DNA from: Rhizobium sp. Q54 | Lineage (GTDB): Bacteria > Pseudomonadota > Alphaproteobacteria > UBA2966 > CAIVPW01 | Length of the DNA: 64,000 nucleotides | Assembly (NCBI GenBank): GCA_945904955.1 | Contig: CAMDPO010000003.1 | Location: 1-64,000 of the forward strand | Direction of reading: 5' to 3' | Shown here: positions 46,961-56,496 of the stretch, piece by piece | Numbering within the stretch: position 1 is the first letter of the stretch | How the letters are laid out: every line of letters starts with the position of its first letter | The notes under the pieces: model-generated | Told to the model about the DNA's origin: nothing | Seen by the model: the letters and a program-made list of their open reading frames with translations, nothing else | The model's database searches: none | Program-made: the position numbers and the translations under genes

Positions 46961-47623
46961 ATGACCCGCATCACACTCGACATGCTGCTACGTGCCTACG
47001 CCCAGGGCATCTTTCCGATGTCCGAGAGCCGGCACGACCCGCACATCTCCTGGTTCGACCCACACAAGCGCGGCGTCCTGCCCATGGAGACGTTCCATGT
47101 GCCGAAGCGCCTGGCGCGCACCATCCGCGACGCGCCCTATCAAGTGCGCACCGACACCGCGTTCCAGGCGGTGGTCGAGGGCTGCGCCAGCCCCCGCCCC
47201 GGCCGCTGGACGACATGGATCAACGACTCGATCATCCAGATGTTCACCGGGCTGCATTCGATCGGGCATGCCCACAGCATCGAGTGCTGGGAGAACGACG
47301 AGCTGGTCGGCGGGCTGTACGGCGTGTCGCTGGGCGCGGCGTTCTTCGGCGAGAGCATGTTCTCGTTGCACCGGGATGCCAGCAAGATCGCCCTCGTCTA
47401 TCTGATCGCGCGACTGCGCGCGGGCGGATTCACCCTGCTCGACACCCAGTTCGTGACCACCCACCTGCAGAAGTTCGGCGCCGTGGAGATTTCGCGCGCC
47501 GAGTACCTGAAGCGCCTCAAGGGCGCGGTGGCGAAGGATGCCGACTTCCACCGGCTGGCGGCGAACGCCTCGCCCGACGAGGTGCTGATGCTGGCGCGTG
47601 TCGCGGAGATGCCGGAGGACTAG
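46961..47623 (+). CDS. aat: Leucyl/phenylalanyl-tRNA--protein transferase
   Basis: N-end-rule enzyme that adds Leu or Phe to proteins with N-terminal Lys or Arg. 220 aa with AYAQGIFPMSESRHDPHISW near the N-terminus, GLYGVSLGAAFFGESMFS, and LLDTQFVTTHLQKFGAVEIS. Its TAG shares the CTAG palindrome 47620-47623 with the convergent membrane-protein gene. The accBC-aat cluster with the following opposite-strand genes is a conserved alphaproteobacterial neighbourhood. Confidence 0.95.
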   Translation: MTRITLDMLLRAYAQGIFPMSESRHDPHISWFDPHKRGVLPMETFHVPKRLARTIRDAPYQVRTDTAFQAVVEGCASPRPGRWTTWINDSIIQMFTGLHSIGHAHSIECWENDELVGGLYGVSLGAAFFGESMFSLHRDASKIALVYLIARLRAGGFTLLDTQFVTTHLQKFGAVEISRAEYLKRLKGAVAKDADFHRLAANASPDEVLMLARVAEMPED

Positions 47624-48045
47624 GCCTCCGGCGCGGGGCGCGAACGCGCCTCCAATACGGGACGGGCCGCAAGGCACAGCCCGAACACCAGGGCCACCGG
47701 CCAAATACCCGGCGCCGCGGTTGCACCCAGCACGTACGCCCACCCTCCCGCCGCAAGCGTCGCCAACACCAGCGTGACGAGCGCCTGTGGCACGATGCGC
47801 GGAACGCCGAAGTTCGCTCGGGCGATCATCGCGATGAGCTGGGCCATCACGGTGGCCATGAGTGCCATCCAGAAGATGCGATTGTCGCCGCTGTTCCAGG
47901 CGCGGATGACGCCGAACGTCATGGGCGCGAACCCGACGACGAACGACGCGATGCCGAAAATCCACTGCTGCAACGTGCGCGGCATGAGTCCGTCATGCGC
48001 CGCGTGGATCGCCTGGTCAAGCCCGCGCATGAGGAGTTTTTGCAA
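47620..48045 (-). CDS. Small membrane protein of unknown function
   Basis: 141 aa with four predicted membrane segments (WIFGIASFVVGFAPMTFGV, MALMATVMAQLIAMIA, ALVTLVLATLAAGGWAYVL and IWPVALVFGLCLAA). No family was recognised. It is the last gene of the leftward NDUFA12-mlaD-DUF2155 string, 30 bases after DUF2155, and ends on a stop shared in a palindrome with aat. Confidence 0.65.
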   Translation of the reverse strand: MQKLLMRGLDQAIHAAHDGLMPRTLQQWIFGIASFVVGFAPMTFGVIRAWNSGDNRIFWMALMATVMAQLIAMIARANFGVPRIVPQALVTLVLATLAAGGWAYVLGATAAPGIWPVALVFGLCLAARPVLEARSRPAPEA

Positions 48046-48075
48046 TAGGATGCCCCGTGAATCGCATAATGCGAC

Positions 48076-48456
48076 TCAGCGCGGGGCCGGGACGCAGTCG
48101 ATGACGGAGATGTCGTAGACGGCGTGCTCCATGGCGGCGAGCGCGGGGCTGGAGGCGAACATCCAGCCGGAGTAGGCGAGCACCGGGCCCGCCCCTTGGC
48201 GCAGGTCGTAGATTTCCAGGAAGGCGGAGGTTTCGGGGGGCTCTTCGGGCGGGCGCTTGGAGCAGGCACGCACGGTGATGAGGAGCGTGCCGAAGCGGAT
48301 GCCCTGGTCGATGGGGGCGCGCAGGGTTGAGATGCGGGCGGTGACCTTGTCGAGACCCTGCAGGACGGCGATTTTCGGCTCGGCGACCTGTGCCGGCGCG
48401 GCTGCCGCCCAAAGCAGCAGCGGCGCGCAGGCGGCGCCGAGTAGAAGCCCTCGCAT
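48076..48456 (-). CDS. DUF2155 periplasmic protein
   Basis: 126-aa exported protein: signal peptide to about residue 22 (MRGLLLGAACAPLLLWAAAA), then the DUF2155 domain. Its landmarks are LQGLDKVTARISTLRAPIDQ, RFGTLLITVRAC, and AYSGWMFASSPALAAMEHAVYDI. Two cysteines could be disulfide-bonded. Function is unknown. Its position after mlaD and NDUFA12 is conserved in alphaproteobacteria. Confidence 0.88.
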   Translation of the reverse strand: MRGLLLGAACAPLLLWAAAAPAQVAEPKIAVLQGLDKVTARISTLRAPIDQGIRFGTLLITVRACSKRPPEEPPETSAFLEIYDLRQGAGPVLAYSGWMFASSPALAAMEHAVYDISVIDCVPAPR

Positions 48457-48463
48457 CGGCCTA

Positions 48464-48970
48464 CTAGGGGGCGAGCAAAGGCACCGGCATCGCGGGCGCT
48501 GGCGCGGCGGGCGCGGGTGCTTGCGGCGTCGTCATGCCGCCGCCGAGGAACTTGCCGAGCAGCTGCTCGAGGCTGACGGAGGCCTGGGTGAAGCGGATTT
48601 CTTCGCCGGGCGCGAGCATGCGGTCGTCGCCGCCCGGGACGATGTTGAGGTAGCGGCCGCCGAGCAGGCCTTCCGATTCGATCGAGGCGGACGAGTCGGT
48701 CGGTATCTTGATGGCGTTGTCGATGGAGAAGCGCACCACCGCGACGTAGGTCTGCGGGTCAAGGGTTTGGCTGCGCACGGTGCCGATCTTGATGCCGCCC
48801 ATACGCACGTCGCCGCCGATCTCGAGGCCGTCGACGCGCTCGAAGCGCGCGGCGATCTCGTAGCCGGTGACGGCGCGGCTGTCGGTGATGTTGAAGGCGA
48901 AGAACAGGAAGCCGGCGGCGATGACGATGACCGCGGCGCCGAGCAGGACTTCGAGCGGGCTCTGCTGCAT
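48464..48970 (-). CDS. mlaD: Outer-membrane lipid asymmetry protein MlaD
   Basis: 168-aa MCE-domain protein: one N-terminal membrane segment (VLLGAAVIVIAAGFLFFAF) and an MCE domain (YEIAARFERVDGLEIGGDVR, GGIKIGTV, ESEGLLGGRYLNIVPGG). A Pro/Ala-rich tail follows. It acts as the periplasmic hexameric substrate-binding ring of the MlaFEDB phospholipid transporter. The partner genes mlaE and mlaF are not adjacent here. The start MQQSPLEVL at 48970 is taken rather than the longer frame. Confidence 0.92.
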   Translation of the reverse strand: MQQSPLEVLLGAAVIVIAAGFLFFAFNITDSRAVTGYEIAARFERVDGLEIGGDVRMGGIKIGTVRSQTLDPQTYVAVVRFSIDNAIKIPTDSSASIESEGLLGGRYLNIVPGGDDRMLAPGEEIRFTQASVSLEQLLGKFLGGGMTTPQAPAPAAPAPAMPVPLLAP

Positions 48971-48986
48971 GGCTAGACGTGCCTGA

Positions 48987-49415
48987 TCAATTTGGCCGCT
49001 TGGAGTCGTCGCCCGGGCTCCAGGCTTCGTAGTCACCGGTGCCGCGCGGGCGCTTGGTGCCGGCGGGCGAACTGAGGCTGCCGGGCGGGCGCCAGGCGTT
49101 GGGGGTGCCGGTCAGATTGGCGATGTGCGGCGCCTCCCAGCGGTGGCGGCGGCGGTCGGCCTGGGGTGGTGCTGCGACGGTGTGGTGCAGCCAGGCGTGC
49201 CATTCGGGCGGCACCTTGGAGGCCTCGACGGCGCCGTTGTAGAGGACCCAGCGGCGGCGGCCGCGGCTACGGCTGGCTTTGATCGTGCCGCGCTCCTGGA
49301 AGTAGCGGTTGCCGTTGGTGTCGGTGCCGACCAGCTCGCCGCGGAAGCGCGTGAACAGGGAGGTGCCGAGGGGCTCGTTGGCCCACCAGGAGAACAGACG
49401 GGAAATGAGGCTCAT
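48987..49415 (-). CDS. NDUFA12-like complex I accessory subunit
   Basis: 142-aa homologue of mitochondrial NDUFA12/B17.2, a supernumerary subunit of NADH dehydrogenase found in alphaproteobacteria. LVGTDTNGNRYFQERG and RRRWVLYNGAVEASKVPPEW with HAWLHHT are the family landmarks. The charged C-terminus is poorly conserved. It is the first gene of the leftward string with mlaD, 16 bases apart. Confidence 0.93.
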   Translation of the reverse strand: MSLISRLFSWWANEPLGTSLFTRFRGELVGTDTNGNRYFQERGTIKASRSRGRRRWVLYNGAVEASKVPPEWHAWLHHTVAAPPQADRRRHRWEAPHIANLTGTPNAWRPPGSLSSPAGTKRPRGTGDYEAWSPGDDSKRPN

Positions 49416-49484
49416 GGGCTGTCTTTATGGCCCGCCGGGCGGCTTCCGTCCATACGGCCCCTCCCTGCCCGGCCGAACCCGGTG

Positions 49485-49972
49485 AAACTATATTGTGTGT
49501 GTGGGTCACATTTCGGTCACAAAATGTGGTTGACGCTTTGCGAGGCCGGATGTCTAGATGTTGGGCCTCAAGAGGTTCCGGCCCCATCCTGTTGGGTCGG
49601 CGCCCCTAGGGCACCAGCGGAAGGCCTCATGGTCGATCGTCAGCGTCTCCTCAGCTCCGAGCCTCCTTCAGGAAATCAGCTCGGCGCCGGACGTCCGCCA
49701 GCAGCGCGATCGATTGCGGGGTCTTCCGCCTGGGTGCCCTAAGGATTCGAGCCCTGTCCCAGGGCTCCGCAAAGTAATCGCAAGGTACAGTTGGCCGCCA
49801 TTATTGGCGGCAGACCTGTTTCCATTTCCCCAATCCTCCCAGCACCTTCGGCGCGCCTAGGGTGAACACCGTATCTAGTGGTTGTGTATTGACACGCTAC
49901 TAGGGGCGGGGAATCCTGTCGTCCGCAGCCTCCGGTCAACAGAGGCAGCACGGTTCGCTAGGGGGAAAGAAA
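49485..49972 (+). promoter_or_regulatory. nrdJ upstream region with NrdR-like boxes and hairpins
   Basis: A 557-bp gap between NDUFA12 and nrdJ, with no protein gene evident. AAACTATATTGTGTGT (49485-49500) matches 13 of 16 positions of the NrdR box consensus as I recall it, and ACACCGTATCTAGTGG (near 49867) matches 12. CACATTT/AAATGTG (49507-49528) is an inverted repeat containing two GGTCACA copies 11 bases apart. GAGCCCTG-TCC-CAGGGCTC (49749-49767) and GCCGCC-ATTATT-GGCGGC (49794-49811) are strong hairpins. TTGACA near 49890 with AATCCT 17 bases on could be the promoter. Confidence 0.4.
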
Positions 49973-52900
49973 ATGCGTATTGCGCGTCAGTACACTACCG
50001 CTGGTCGGGATGCTTACGAGTCGATTCCGTTCCGCACGGCGACGTCGGAGATTCGAAATCCCGACGGCTCGGTGGTGTTCAAGCTCGACGCGTTCGACGT
50101 GCCCGCCGCGTGGAGCCAGGTTGCCGCCGACGTTCTGGCGCAGAAGTATTTCCGCCGCGCCGGTATCCCGTCCCGCCTGCGTGCCGTCGAAGAGAACGAC
50201 GTGCCGTCGTGGCTGTGGCGCAAGGTTGCCGACACCGCGGCCCTCGAGTCCCTCCCCGCTGCCGAGCGCAGCACCGGCGAGAAGGACGCGCGCCAGGTGT
50301 TCGATCGCCTCGCCGGTACGTGGACGTACTGGGCGTGGAAGGGCGGCTATTTCGGCACGGCAGAGAGCGACGCCGAGACCGACGCGCACGCGTTCCACGA
50401 CGAGATGCGCTTCATGCTGGCCGCGCAGATGGGCGCGCCCAACTCGCCGCAATGGTTCAACACCGGATTGCACTGGGCCTACGGCATCGATGGGCCGGCC
50501 CAGGGCCACTACTACGTCGACTGGCGCTCGGGCGAGATGACGCGCTCGACCAGCGCGTACGAGCATCCGCAGCCGCACGCGTGCTTCATCCAGGGGGTCG
50601 AGGACAACCTGGTCGAGGACGGCGGAATTATGGATCTTTGGCTGCGCGAGGCGCGGCTGTTCAAGTACGGCTCGGGCACCGGCTCCAACTTCTCGGCCCT
50701 GCGCGGCGACGGCGAACGCCTGTCGGGCGGCGGCAAGTCGTCGGGCCTGATGAGCTTCCTCAAGATCGGCGACCGCGCCGCCGGCGCCATCAAGTCGGGC
50801 GGCACGACGCGCCGCGCTGCCAAAATGGTCGTGGTGGACATGGACCACCCGGACATCGAGCGCTTCATCGACTGGAAGGTGCTGGAAGAGCAGAAAGTCG
50901 CCAATCTGGTGACGGGCTCTCGCGTCAACCAGAAGCACCTGACTGCCATCATGAAGGCGTGCCACGCTATGGAAGGCGAGCGCCGCTTCCTGCCCTCCGA
51001 CAATCCCGAGTTGAAGAAGGCGATCCGCGCCGCGCGCCAATCGCAGGTGCCGGAGAACTACGTCCAGCGCGTCATCGACTTCGCCAAGCAGGGCTATAAG
51101 GACATCGAGTTCCCGACCTACGACACCGACTGGGACGGCGAGGCGTACTTCACCGTCTCCGGCCAAAACGCCAACAACACCGTGCGCGTCACCGACGACT
51201 TCCTGCGGGCGGTGCGCGACGACAAGGAGTGGACGCTGACGCGCCGCTCCGACGGCAAGGTTCACAAGAAACTGCCGGCCCGCGAACTGTGGGAGAAGGT
51301 CGCCGAGGCCGCCTGGCAGTCGGCCGACCCGGGCGTGCAGTTCCACACCACCATCAACGACTGGCATACCTGCCCGGCCGGCGGCGACATCCGCGCCAGC
51401 AATCCGTGCTCCGAGTACATGTTCCTCGACGACACGGCGTGCAACCTCGCCTCCCTCAACCTGATGACGTTCCGTCGCGCTGACGGCACCCTCGACACCG
51501 AGTCCTATGCGCACGCCACGCGCCTGTGGACGCTGGTGCTGGAAGTCTCGGTGATGATGGCGCAGTTCCCGTCGCGCCGGATCGCAGAGCTCAGCTATCG
51601 CTACCGCACGCTGGGTCTGGGCTACGCCAACTTCGGCGGCTACCTGATGGCCTCGGGCATTCCGTACGACTCGGAGGAAGGCCGCGCCATCTGCGGCGCC
51701 GCCACCGCGCTGATGACCGGCGTGTCCTATGCGACCTCTGCCGAGATCGCCTCCGAGCGCGGACCGTTCGCGGGCTTCGAGGACAACCGCGCGGCAATGC
51801 TGCGCGTCATCCGCAACCATGCGCGCGCCGCCGGCGCGCTCAGCGGCAAGTACGAAGGCCTGCACACCGAGCCGGTGGCGCTCGACGCCGACAACTGCGA
51901 GGACACCGAGCTGGTCGTCGCCGCACGCGAGGCGTGGAAGCGCGCCCTGGCGCTCGGCACCAAGCACGGCTTCCGCAACGCCCAGACCACCTGCATCGCG
52001 CCGACCGGCACGATCGGCCTGGTGATGGACTGCGACACCACCGGCATCGAGCCGGACTTCGCCCTTGTGAAGTTCAAGAAGCTCGCCGGCGGCGGCTACT
52101 TCCGCATCATCAATCGCTGCGTGCCGCTGGCGCTCGAGACGCTCGGCTACGACGAGGAGCGCGCCAACGCCATCGTCACCTATGCGGTCGGCCACGGCAC
52201 CCTCGAAAACGCGCCGGCCATCGACCACAAGGCGCTGATGGCCAAGGGCTTCCTGCACGACTCGATCGACGCCGTCGAACAGGTGCTCTCCACCGCCTTC
52301 GACATCCGCTTCGCCTTCAACAAGTGGGTCCTCGGCGAGGCGTTCCTCACCAAGACGCTCGCCATCGACCCGGCGAAGCTCAACGATCCGACCTTCGATC
52401 TGCTCAGCCACCTCGGCTTCACCGCCAAGGAGATCGAGACCGCCAACCTATTCTGCTGCGGCGCCATGACGGTCGAAGGTGCGCCGCACCTGAAGCCCGA
52501 GCATATGGCCGTGTTCGATTGCGCCAGCCCGTGCGGCGCGCGCGGCGTCCGCTCGCTGTCGTGGCAGAGCCACATCCTGGCAATGGCGGCGGCGCAGCCG
52601 TTCGTCTCCGGCGCCATTTCCAAGACCATCAACATGCCGAACGCGGCGACGGTCGACGACGTGCGCAACGCCTACCAGCTGTCGTGGACCAAGGCGCTCA
52701 AGGCCAACGCCCTGTACCGGGACGGCTCCAAGCTCTCGCAGCCGTTGGCCTCCGCCATCGCCGGCGCCGATATCGCCGACGACGACGAGCAGGAAGCCAC
52801 CCCGCTCGCCGCGGCTGCGACCACCCCTGCCCCGGCTCCCGCCGTGCCGGAGCGCGTCAAGGCGGCGGCCGAGAAGATGGCCGAGGCCTGGGTCGCGCGC

Positions 52901-53683
52901 CGCAAGCGCCTGCCGCAACGGCGCAAGGGCTACACGCAGAAGGCCACCGTCGGCGGCCACAAGGTCTACCTGCACACGGGCGAGTACGACGACGGCTCGC
53001 TGGGCGAGATCTTCATCGACATGCACAAGGAAGGCGCCGCTTTCCGCAGCTTGATGAACAACTTTGCCATCGCGATCTCGATCGGGCTGCAGTACGGCGT
53101 CCCCCTCGACGAGTTCGTCGAAGCGTTCACATTCACGCGCTTCGAGCCGAGCGGCATGGTCGAGGGCAACACGGCCATCAAGATGGCGACGTCGCTGGTC
53201 GACTACGTGTTCCGCGAGCTGGCGGTGTCGTACCTGAACCGCACTGACCTTGCGCACGTGTCGCCCGACAACCTCCGTCCCGACGCCATGGGCGGCGGCG
53301 AGCGCCCGCGCGAGGCCACCGCCGTCGGCGAGAGCCCGCGCGTGGATATGGCCAGCAACGGCTATGTGCGCGGCCACAAGCCGTACCTGGTGTCGACGGC
53401 GAAGATGCCGGCGGCGGCAGTCGGCGAGGCGCCGCGCATGCTGGCGATGGCCGGCGGCCATGCCGTCGCCCACAACCACACCACCATGACGGTCGCTGAG
53501 ACGGTGAGCGTCGCCGCCGGGTCGGGCGCGTCCGAGGCGGTCGGTGTCACGCTGCGGCGCATCGAGGCCAAGGTCAAAGGCTACGAAGGCGACGCGTGCG
53601 GCGAGTGCGGCAACTTCACCCTGGTGCGCAACGGCACGTGCCTCAAGTGCGTGACCTGCGGCGGTACCACCGGCTGCTCATGA
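49973..53683 (+). CDS. nrdJ: Adenosylcobalamin-dependent (class II) ribonucleotide reductase
   Basis: Converts ribonucleotides to deoxyribonucleotides with coenzyme B12, independent of oxygen. 1236 aa, the long NrdJ type. Landmarks are [16 protein letters not shown], the cysteine in [12 protein letters not shown], and [19 protein letters not shown]. The active-site loop is [20 protein letters not shown], and [20 protein letters not shown] follows. A C-terminal zinc/thiol region carries CGECGNF...[10 protein letters not shown] low-complexity Ala/Pro linker lies near residue 945. GGGGGA precedes the ATG. The following small gene overlaps its stop. Confidence 0.96.
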   Translation: MRIARQYTTAGRDAYESIPFRTATSEIRNPDGSVVFKLDAFDVPAAWSQVAADVLAQKYFRRAGIPSRLRAVEENDVPSWLWRKVADTAALESLPAAERSTGEKDARQVFDRLAGTWTYWAWKGGYFGTAESDAETDAHAFHDEMRFMLAAQMGAPNSPQWFNTGLHWAYGIDGPAQGHYYVDWRSGEMTRSTSAYEHPQPHACFIQGVEDNLVEDGGIMDLWLREARLFKYGSGTGSNFSALRGDGERLSGGGKSSGLMSFLKIGDRAAGAIKSGGTTRRAAKMVVVDMDHPDIERFIDWKVLEEQKVANLVTGSRVNQKHLTAIMKACHAMEGERRFLPSDNPELKKAIRAARQSQVPENYVQRVIDFAKQGYKDIEFPTYDTDWDGEAYFTVSGQNANNTVRVTDDFLRAVRDDKEWTLTRRSDGKVHKKLPARELWEKVAEAAWQSADPGVQFHTTINDWHTCPAGGDIRASNPCSEYMFLDDTACNLASLNLMTFRRADGTLDTESYAHATRLWTLVLEVSVMMAQFPSRRIAELSYRYRTLGLGYANFGGYLMASGIPYDSEEGRAICGAATALMTGVSYATSAEIASERGPFAGFEDNRAAMLRVIRNHARAAGALSGKYEGLHTEPVALDADNCEDTELVVAAREAWKRALALGTKHGFRNAQTTCIAPTGTIGLVMDCDTTGIEPDFALVKFKKLAGGGYFRIINRCVPLALETLGYDEERANAIVTYAVGHGTLENAPAIDHKALMAKGFLHDSIDAVEQVLSTAFDIRFAFNKWVLGEAFLTKTLAIDPAKLNDPTFDLLSHLGFTAKEIETANLFCCGAMTVEGAPHLKPEHMAVFDCASPCGARGVRSLSWQSHILAMAAAQPFVSGAISKTINMPNAATVDDVRNAYQLSWTKALKANALYRDGSKLSQPLASAIAGADIADDDEQEATPLAAAATTPAPAPAVPERVKAAAEKMAEAWVARRKRLPQRRKGYTQKATVGGHKVYLHTGEYDDGSLGEIFIDMHKEGAAFRSLMNNFAIAISIGLQYGVPLDEFVEAFTFTRFEPSGMVEGNTAIKMATSLVDYVFRELAVSYLNRTDLAHVSPDNLRPDAMGGGERPREATAVGESPRVDMASNGYVRGHKPYLVSTAKMPAAAVGEAPRMLAMAGGHAVAHNHTTMTVAETVSVAAGSGASEAVGVTLRRIEAKVKGYEGDACGECGNFTLVRNGTCLKCVTCGGTTGCS

Positions 53684-53934
53684 GGTCCCAGATGCGGAGT
53701 GAATCTCTCGCCAGCCTGCTCGATCATGTCGACGCATTGACGCGCGACATGTGCGAACCGCAGAACAGGCTGGCGGAGGTCAGCTCCCGCATCGCCCGCA
53801 ATCAGGCCAGCGGCGACGACTTCGCCGAGCATCGGCGGCTCTCCGACCACATCGGTGGGTTGATGGACCAGGTCGCCGACCTGCGCACCGTCATCAGCCA
53901 GATACTGGCGCGCAGCCGCGCGCGGGCGGCCTAG
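53680..53934 (+). CDS. Small helical protein coupled to nrdJ
   Basis: 84 aa beginning [20 protein letters not shown], with no membrane segment and strong helix/coiled-coil character ([32 protein letters not shown]). The ATG overlaps the nrdJ stop (ATGA), so translation is coupled. Function is unknown; the coupling suggests a partner or regulator of NrdJ (inference). Confidence 0.7.
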   Translation: MRSQMRSESLASLLDHVDALTRDMCEPQNRLAEVSSRIARNQASGDDFAEHRRLSDHIGGLMDQVADLRTVISQILARSRARAA

Positions 53935-53938
53935 GCGA

Positions 53939-54229
53939 ATGGCCCCGCTCAGCGCCGTCCAGCATTGCGAATCGGAGATCGAGGCCGAGCTGCGGCGCTA
54001 CCACGAGCGCCAGCGCGCCCTCGAGACGCGCCGGGGCACCGGCGTGCAAGGATTTGACGACCGCGAGGCGCAAGCGCGGCTCGCCACGTTCATCGCCCGC
54101 CTCAACGAATGGCAGGCGCAGGTGCGATCCGCACGGATTGCGGTGATGCACGGCGCGGGGTTTGCCCGCGAGCTGGAGACGTTCGGCGGGGCGGGGGCGG
54201 GTCACGCCTCCGGCGTGACCGCAGGTTGA
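53939..54229 (+). CDS. Small charged helical protein of unknown function
   Basis: 96 aa, rich in Glu, Arg and Ala: HCESEIEAELRRYHERQRAL followed by FIARLNEWQAQVRSARIAVM, probably a helical hairpin. The C-terminus is Gly/Ala-rich. It starts four bases after the previous small gene, so it is the third gene of the nrdJ transcript. No family was recognised. Confidence 0.55.
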   Translation: MAPLSAVQHCESEIEAELRRYHERQRALETRRGTGVQGFDDREAQARLATFIARLNEWQAQVRSARIAVMHGAGFARELETFGGAGAGHASGVTAG

Positions 54230-54239
54230 GTACACACAC

Positions 54240-54455
54240 CCCGTTCCGAGATTCGCCCACGCGGGGCTCCTGCCCTGGAGTCCCATGCGGGTGGATAGCG
54301 GACGGATGCTGGGCCCTCGTCACCGCCGAGGGTTCTCCTGTCCGCGCGTTGTGTAGTCCTTTGGTAAATCCTCCCTGATCGACTAGGCGGGCCGAGCCAG
54401 TTATGCGGAGCATGCCTTCGCATGACATGCCCACAAGGCTCGGCCCGCCCTTTTT
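54240..54455 (+). ncRNA. Candidate structured RNA or 3' UTR ending in a strong terminator
   Basis: The 294-bp gap after the nrdJ operon holds three successive structures. GCTCC/GGAGT (54265-54281) sits inside imperfect flanking pairing. CGGAC/GTCCG (54299-54344) encloses CCCTCG/CGAGGG (54314-54332). The third is a perfect 13-bp stem, GGCGGGCCGAGCC/GGCTCGGCCCGCC (54386-54449), followed by TTTTT. The terminator points rightward. The rest may be an independent small RNA or a structured 3' UTR; no known RNA family was recognised. Confidence 0.45.
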
Positions 54456-54523
54456 GATCCACCGGCCGTGGTCCAGTCCCTTGGTTGCGCTACTGCGCAA
54501 CACATTCAAGCTAAGGGCGAGAT

Positions 54524-55060
54524 TCACCCGGGCGTGTAGGCGTTTATGAACGCGTCGCGGTTGGGCATCTTCACGGCCGGCAGGGACTTTGCGTCGATGA
54601 CGTCCGTCTCGCCGACGATCCGGCTCAAGAACAGGACGTAGGCGATCGCCGCGTATACCTCCTCGTCGGTGAGCGACAGGGGTGCGTTGTACGGCATGGC
54701 GCGGCGCACGTAGTCGAACAGGGTGGTCGCGTAGGGCCAGTAGCTGCCGACGGTTTTGAACGTCTGCACCTCGTCCTGCAGCGTACCGATGCCGCTGGCG
54801 ATGCGATCGTTGGTGGCACCCTCGCCTCGTTCGCCATGACACGCGGCGCAGCGCGCCATGAACACAGCCTCACCCTGCTTTGCGGTGGCTTGGCCGGCCG
54901 GCAGGCCGGTACCGTCGGGCGGGATGCTGATGTCGAACAGCCGGATCAGCATTTCCGGCGCCGGGGTGCCGAGCTTGGGTGGGTCGATGGCGAGTGCTGC
55001 GCCGGCCACGACGAGCGCCACGGCGGTCATGCCGCCGAGCAGAACCTTATGCCCAAACAT
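54524..55060 (-). CDS. Mono-haem cytochrome c of a sulfite dehydrogenase (SorB/SoxD-like)
   Basis: 178-aa exported cytochrome: signal peptide up to about residue 25 (VLLGGMTAVALVVAGAALA), haem motif CAACH near residue 75, probable Met ligand in RRAMPYNAPLSL. It overlaps the upstream molybdoenzyme gene by 14 bases and is surely its electron acceptor. A single haem and small size fit SorB or short SoxD-like proteins rather than the classical di-haem SoxD. Confidence 0.88.
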   Translation of the reverse strand: MFGHKVLLGGMTAVALVVAGAALAIDPPKLGTPAPEMLIRLFDISIPPDGTGLPAGQATAKQGEAVFMARCAACHGERGEGATNDRIASGIGTLQDEVQTFKTVGSYWPYATTLFDYVRRAMPYNAPLSLTDEEVYAAIAYVLFLSRIVGETDVIDAKSLPAVKMPNRDAFINAYTPG

Positions 55061-56354
55061 TCTTCACCAACCCGCTCTGGCGGATCTCCCAGGTCGTGAT
55101 GCCGTTGTAGTGGTAGGCGTTCTTGACGCCTTTGGTGCCGATCAGCTCGGCGCGCGTGGGTTGCACGGCACCGGTCTCGTCGGTAGCGCGGCTTTGCAGG
55201 ATGACTTCTTTGCCATCCCACTGCCACGGCAGGCGGAAGCGCGTTAGCGCGCGGCTGGCGATCGGTTCCTGCAGGGCCGCCTCGGCCCATGAGGCGCCGC
55301 CGTCGGCCGAGATATCGACGCGCTTGATCTTGCCGTTGCCCGACCAGGCGAATCCGGAGATCTCGTAGAAGCCGGGGCCCTGCATGTTGACGCCCTCGGA
55401 CGGGCGGGTGATGACCGACTTCACTTCCATCGGGAAGGTGAACTGCATCGACTTTCCGTCCGGCATCAGCTCTGTGTACTTCGAGGTCTCGTCCTTGGTG
55501 TAGGTCGGGCCCTCGGTCAGCTTGATGCGGTGCAGCCACTTGACGTTCATGTTGCCTTCCCAGCCGGGCAGCAACAGGCGCATCGGGTAGCCCTGCTCGG
55601 GCCGGATGCGCTCGCCGTTCTGGAACAACGCGACCATTGCGTCGCCAAGCGCCTTCTCGATGGGAACGCTGCGGCTCATGCCGGAGGCGTCGATGCCTTC
55701 GGCCAGGATCCACTTGGCCTTGGGGTCGATGCCGGCTTCTTCGAGCAGGTAGTGGAGCGGCACGCCCGTCCACTCCGAGCACGAGAGGAGGCCGTGCATG
55801 GTGCCGACGAAGCCGACGGGCGGCTGGACGGCCCAACCGCCGCCGCTGTTGCCGGCGCACTCGATGAAGTGGATGGCCGAGACGCGCGGGTAGCGCATCA
55901 GCGACTCGAGGTCGAACACGAGCGGCTGGCGCACGAGGCCGTGGATCAGGAGCCGGTGGCGGTCGGGATCGATGTCGGGCACGCCGCTGTGGCTGCGCTC
56001 GAAGTGCAGGCCGCTCGGCGTGATGATGCCTTCCAGAAGATGCAGCGGCGTGCGCGACGAACCGGCGCCGGGGCTCGGATAGCTGTTCGCGCGCACCGTC
56101 ACCAGGCGCTGCACCGGCTCCTCGAACTTCGACGGCACGCCGTAGGGTGTGAACGATTTGCCCGGTTCCTTGCGCCAGTCCGGCACGGTCGCCATCTGCG
56201 CGGATGCAGGCTGCGCGCTGAGCAAGCCGCTGAGCGACGCCGCCCCGGCAAAGAATGCGCCGCCGCTCAAGAACATGCGGCGATGCAGCAAGCCATTGGC
56301 AGCAACCGGCTCGGCGTCTGCGAACGGTGTCACCTCGTTCGGAGTCTTCGCCAT
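55047..56354 (-). CDS. soxC: Molybdenum sulfite/sulfane dehydrogenase (SoxC/SorA)
   Basis: Periplasmic sulfite-oxidase-family enzyme, 435 aa. The twin-arginine signal HRRMFLSGGAFFAGAAS lies at about residues 25-41. The molybdopterin domain has the molybdenum-ligating cysteine in FIECAGNSGGGW and the catalytic region GVPLHYLLEEAG. The C-terminal dimerisation domain includes AWSGNGKIKRVDISADGG. GGGGAGGG lies upstream of the ATG at 56354. No other sox gene (soxXYZAB) is adjacent, so it probably works as a stand-alone sulfite dehydrogenase; the symbol follows sequence resemblance. Confidence 0.9.
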   Translation of the reverse strand: MAKTPNEVTPFADAEPVAANGLLHRRMFLSGGAFFAGAASLSGLLSAQPASAQMATVPDWRKEPGKSFTPYGVPSKFEEPVQRLVTVRANSYPSPGAGSSRTPLHLLEGIITPSGLHFERSHSGVPDIDPDRHRLLIHGLVRQPLVFDLESLMRYPRVSAIHFIECAGNSGGGWAVQPPVGFVGTMHGLLSCSEWTGVPLHYLLEEAGIDPKAKWILAEGIDASGMSRSVPIEKALGDAMVALFQNGERIRPEQGYPMRLLLPGWEGNMNVKWLHRIKLTEGPTYTKDETSKYTELMPDGKSMQFTFPMEVKSVITRPSEGVNMQGPGFYEISGFAWSGNGKIKRVDISADGGASWAEAALQEPIASRALTRFRLPWQWDGKEVILQSRATDETGAVQPTRAELIGTKGVKNAYHYNGITTWEIRQSGLVKNVWA

Positions 56355-56496
56355 TCCCAAACCCTCCCCTATCCAAACTCGTCGGGATGTTAGTCCCATG
56401 CGCTCGCCAAGGCCAAGGTGCCCGCGGCGCGCCAAAGCGGCAGCGAACGGCCGGGTTGGCAACTCGCGGCGGGCGCCGGTATGGTGCCGGGGGCCC

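Noticed and set aside
49530-49972. Cobalamin riboswitch before nrdJ
   Set aside because: No B12-box-like or other conserved core could be found by eye; only simple hairpins are present.
49958-52411. 817-codon open frame antisense to nrdJ
   Set aside because: Amino-acid composition (runs of Gly, Ala, Val, Arg, His) is that of an antisense frame; nrdJ is unambiguous.
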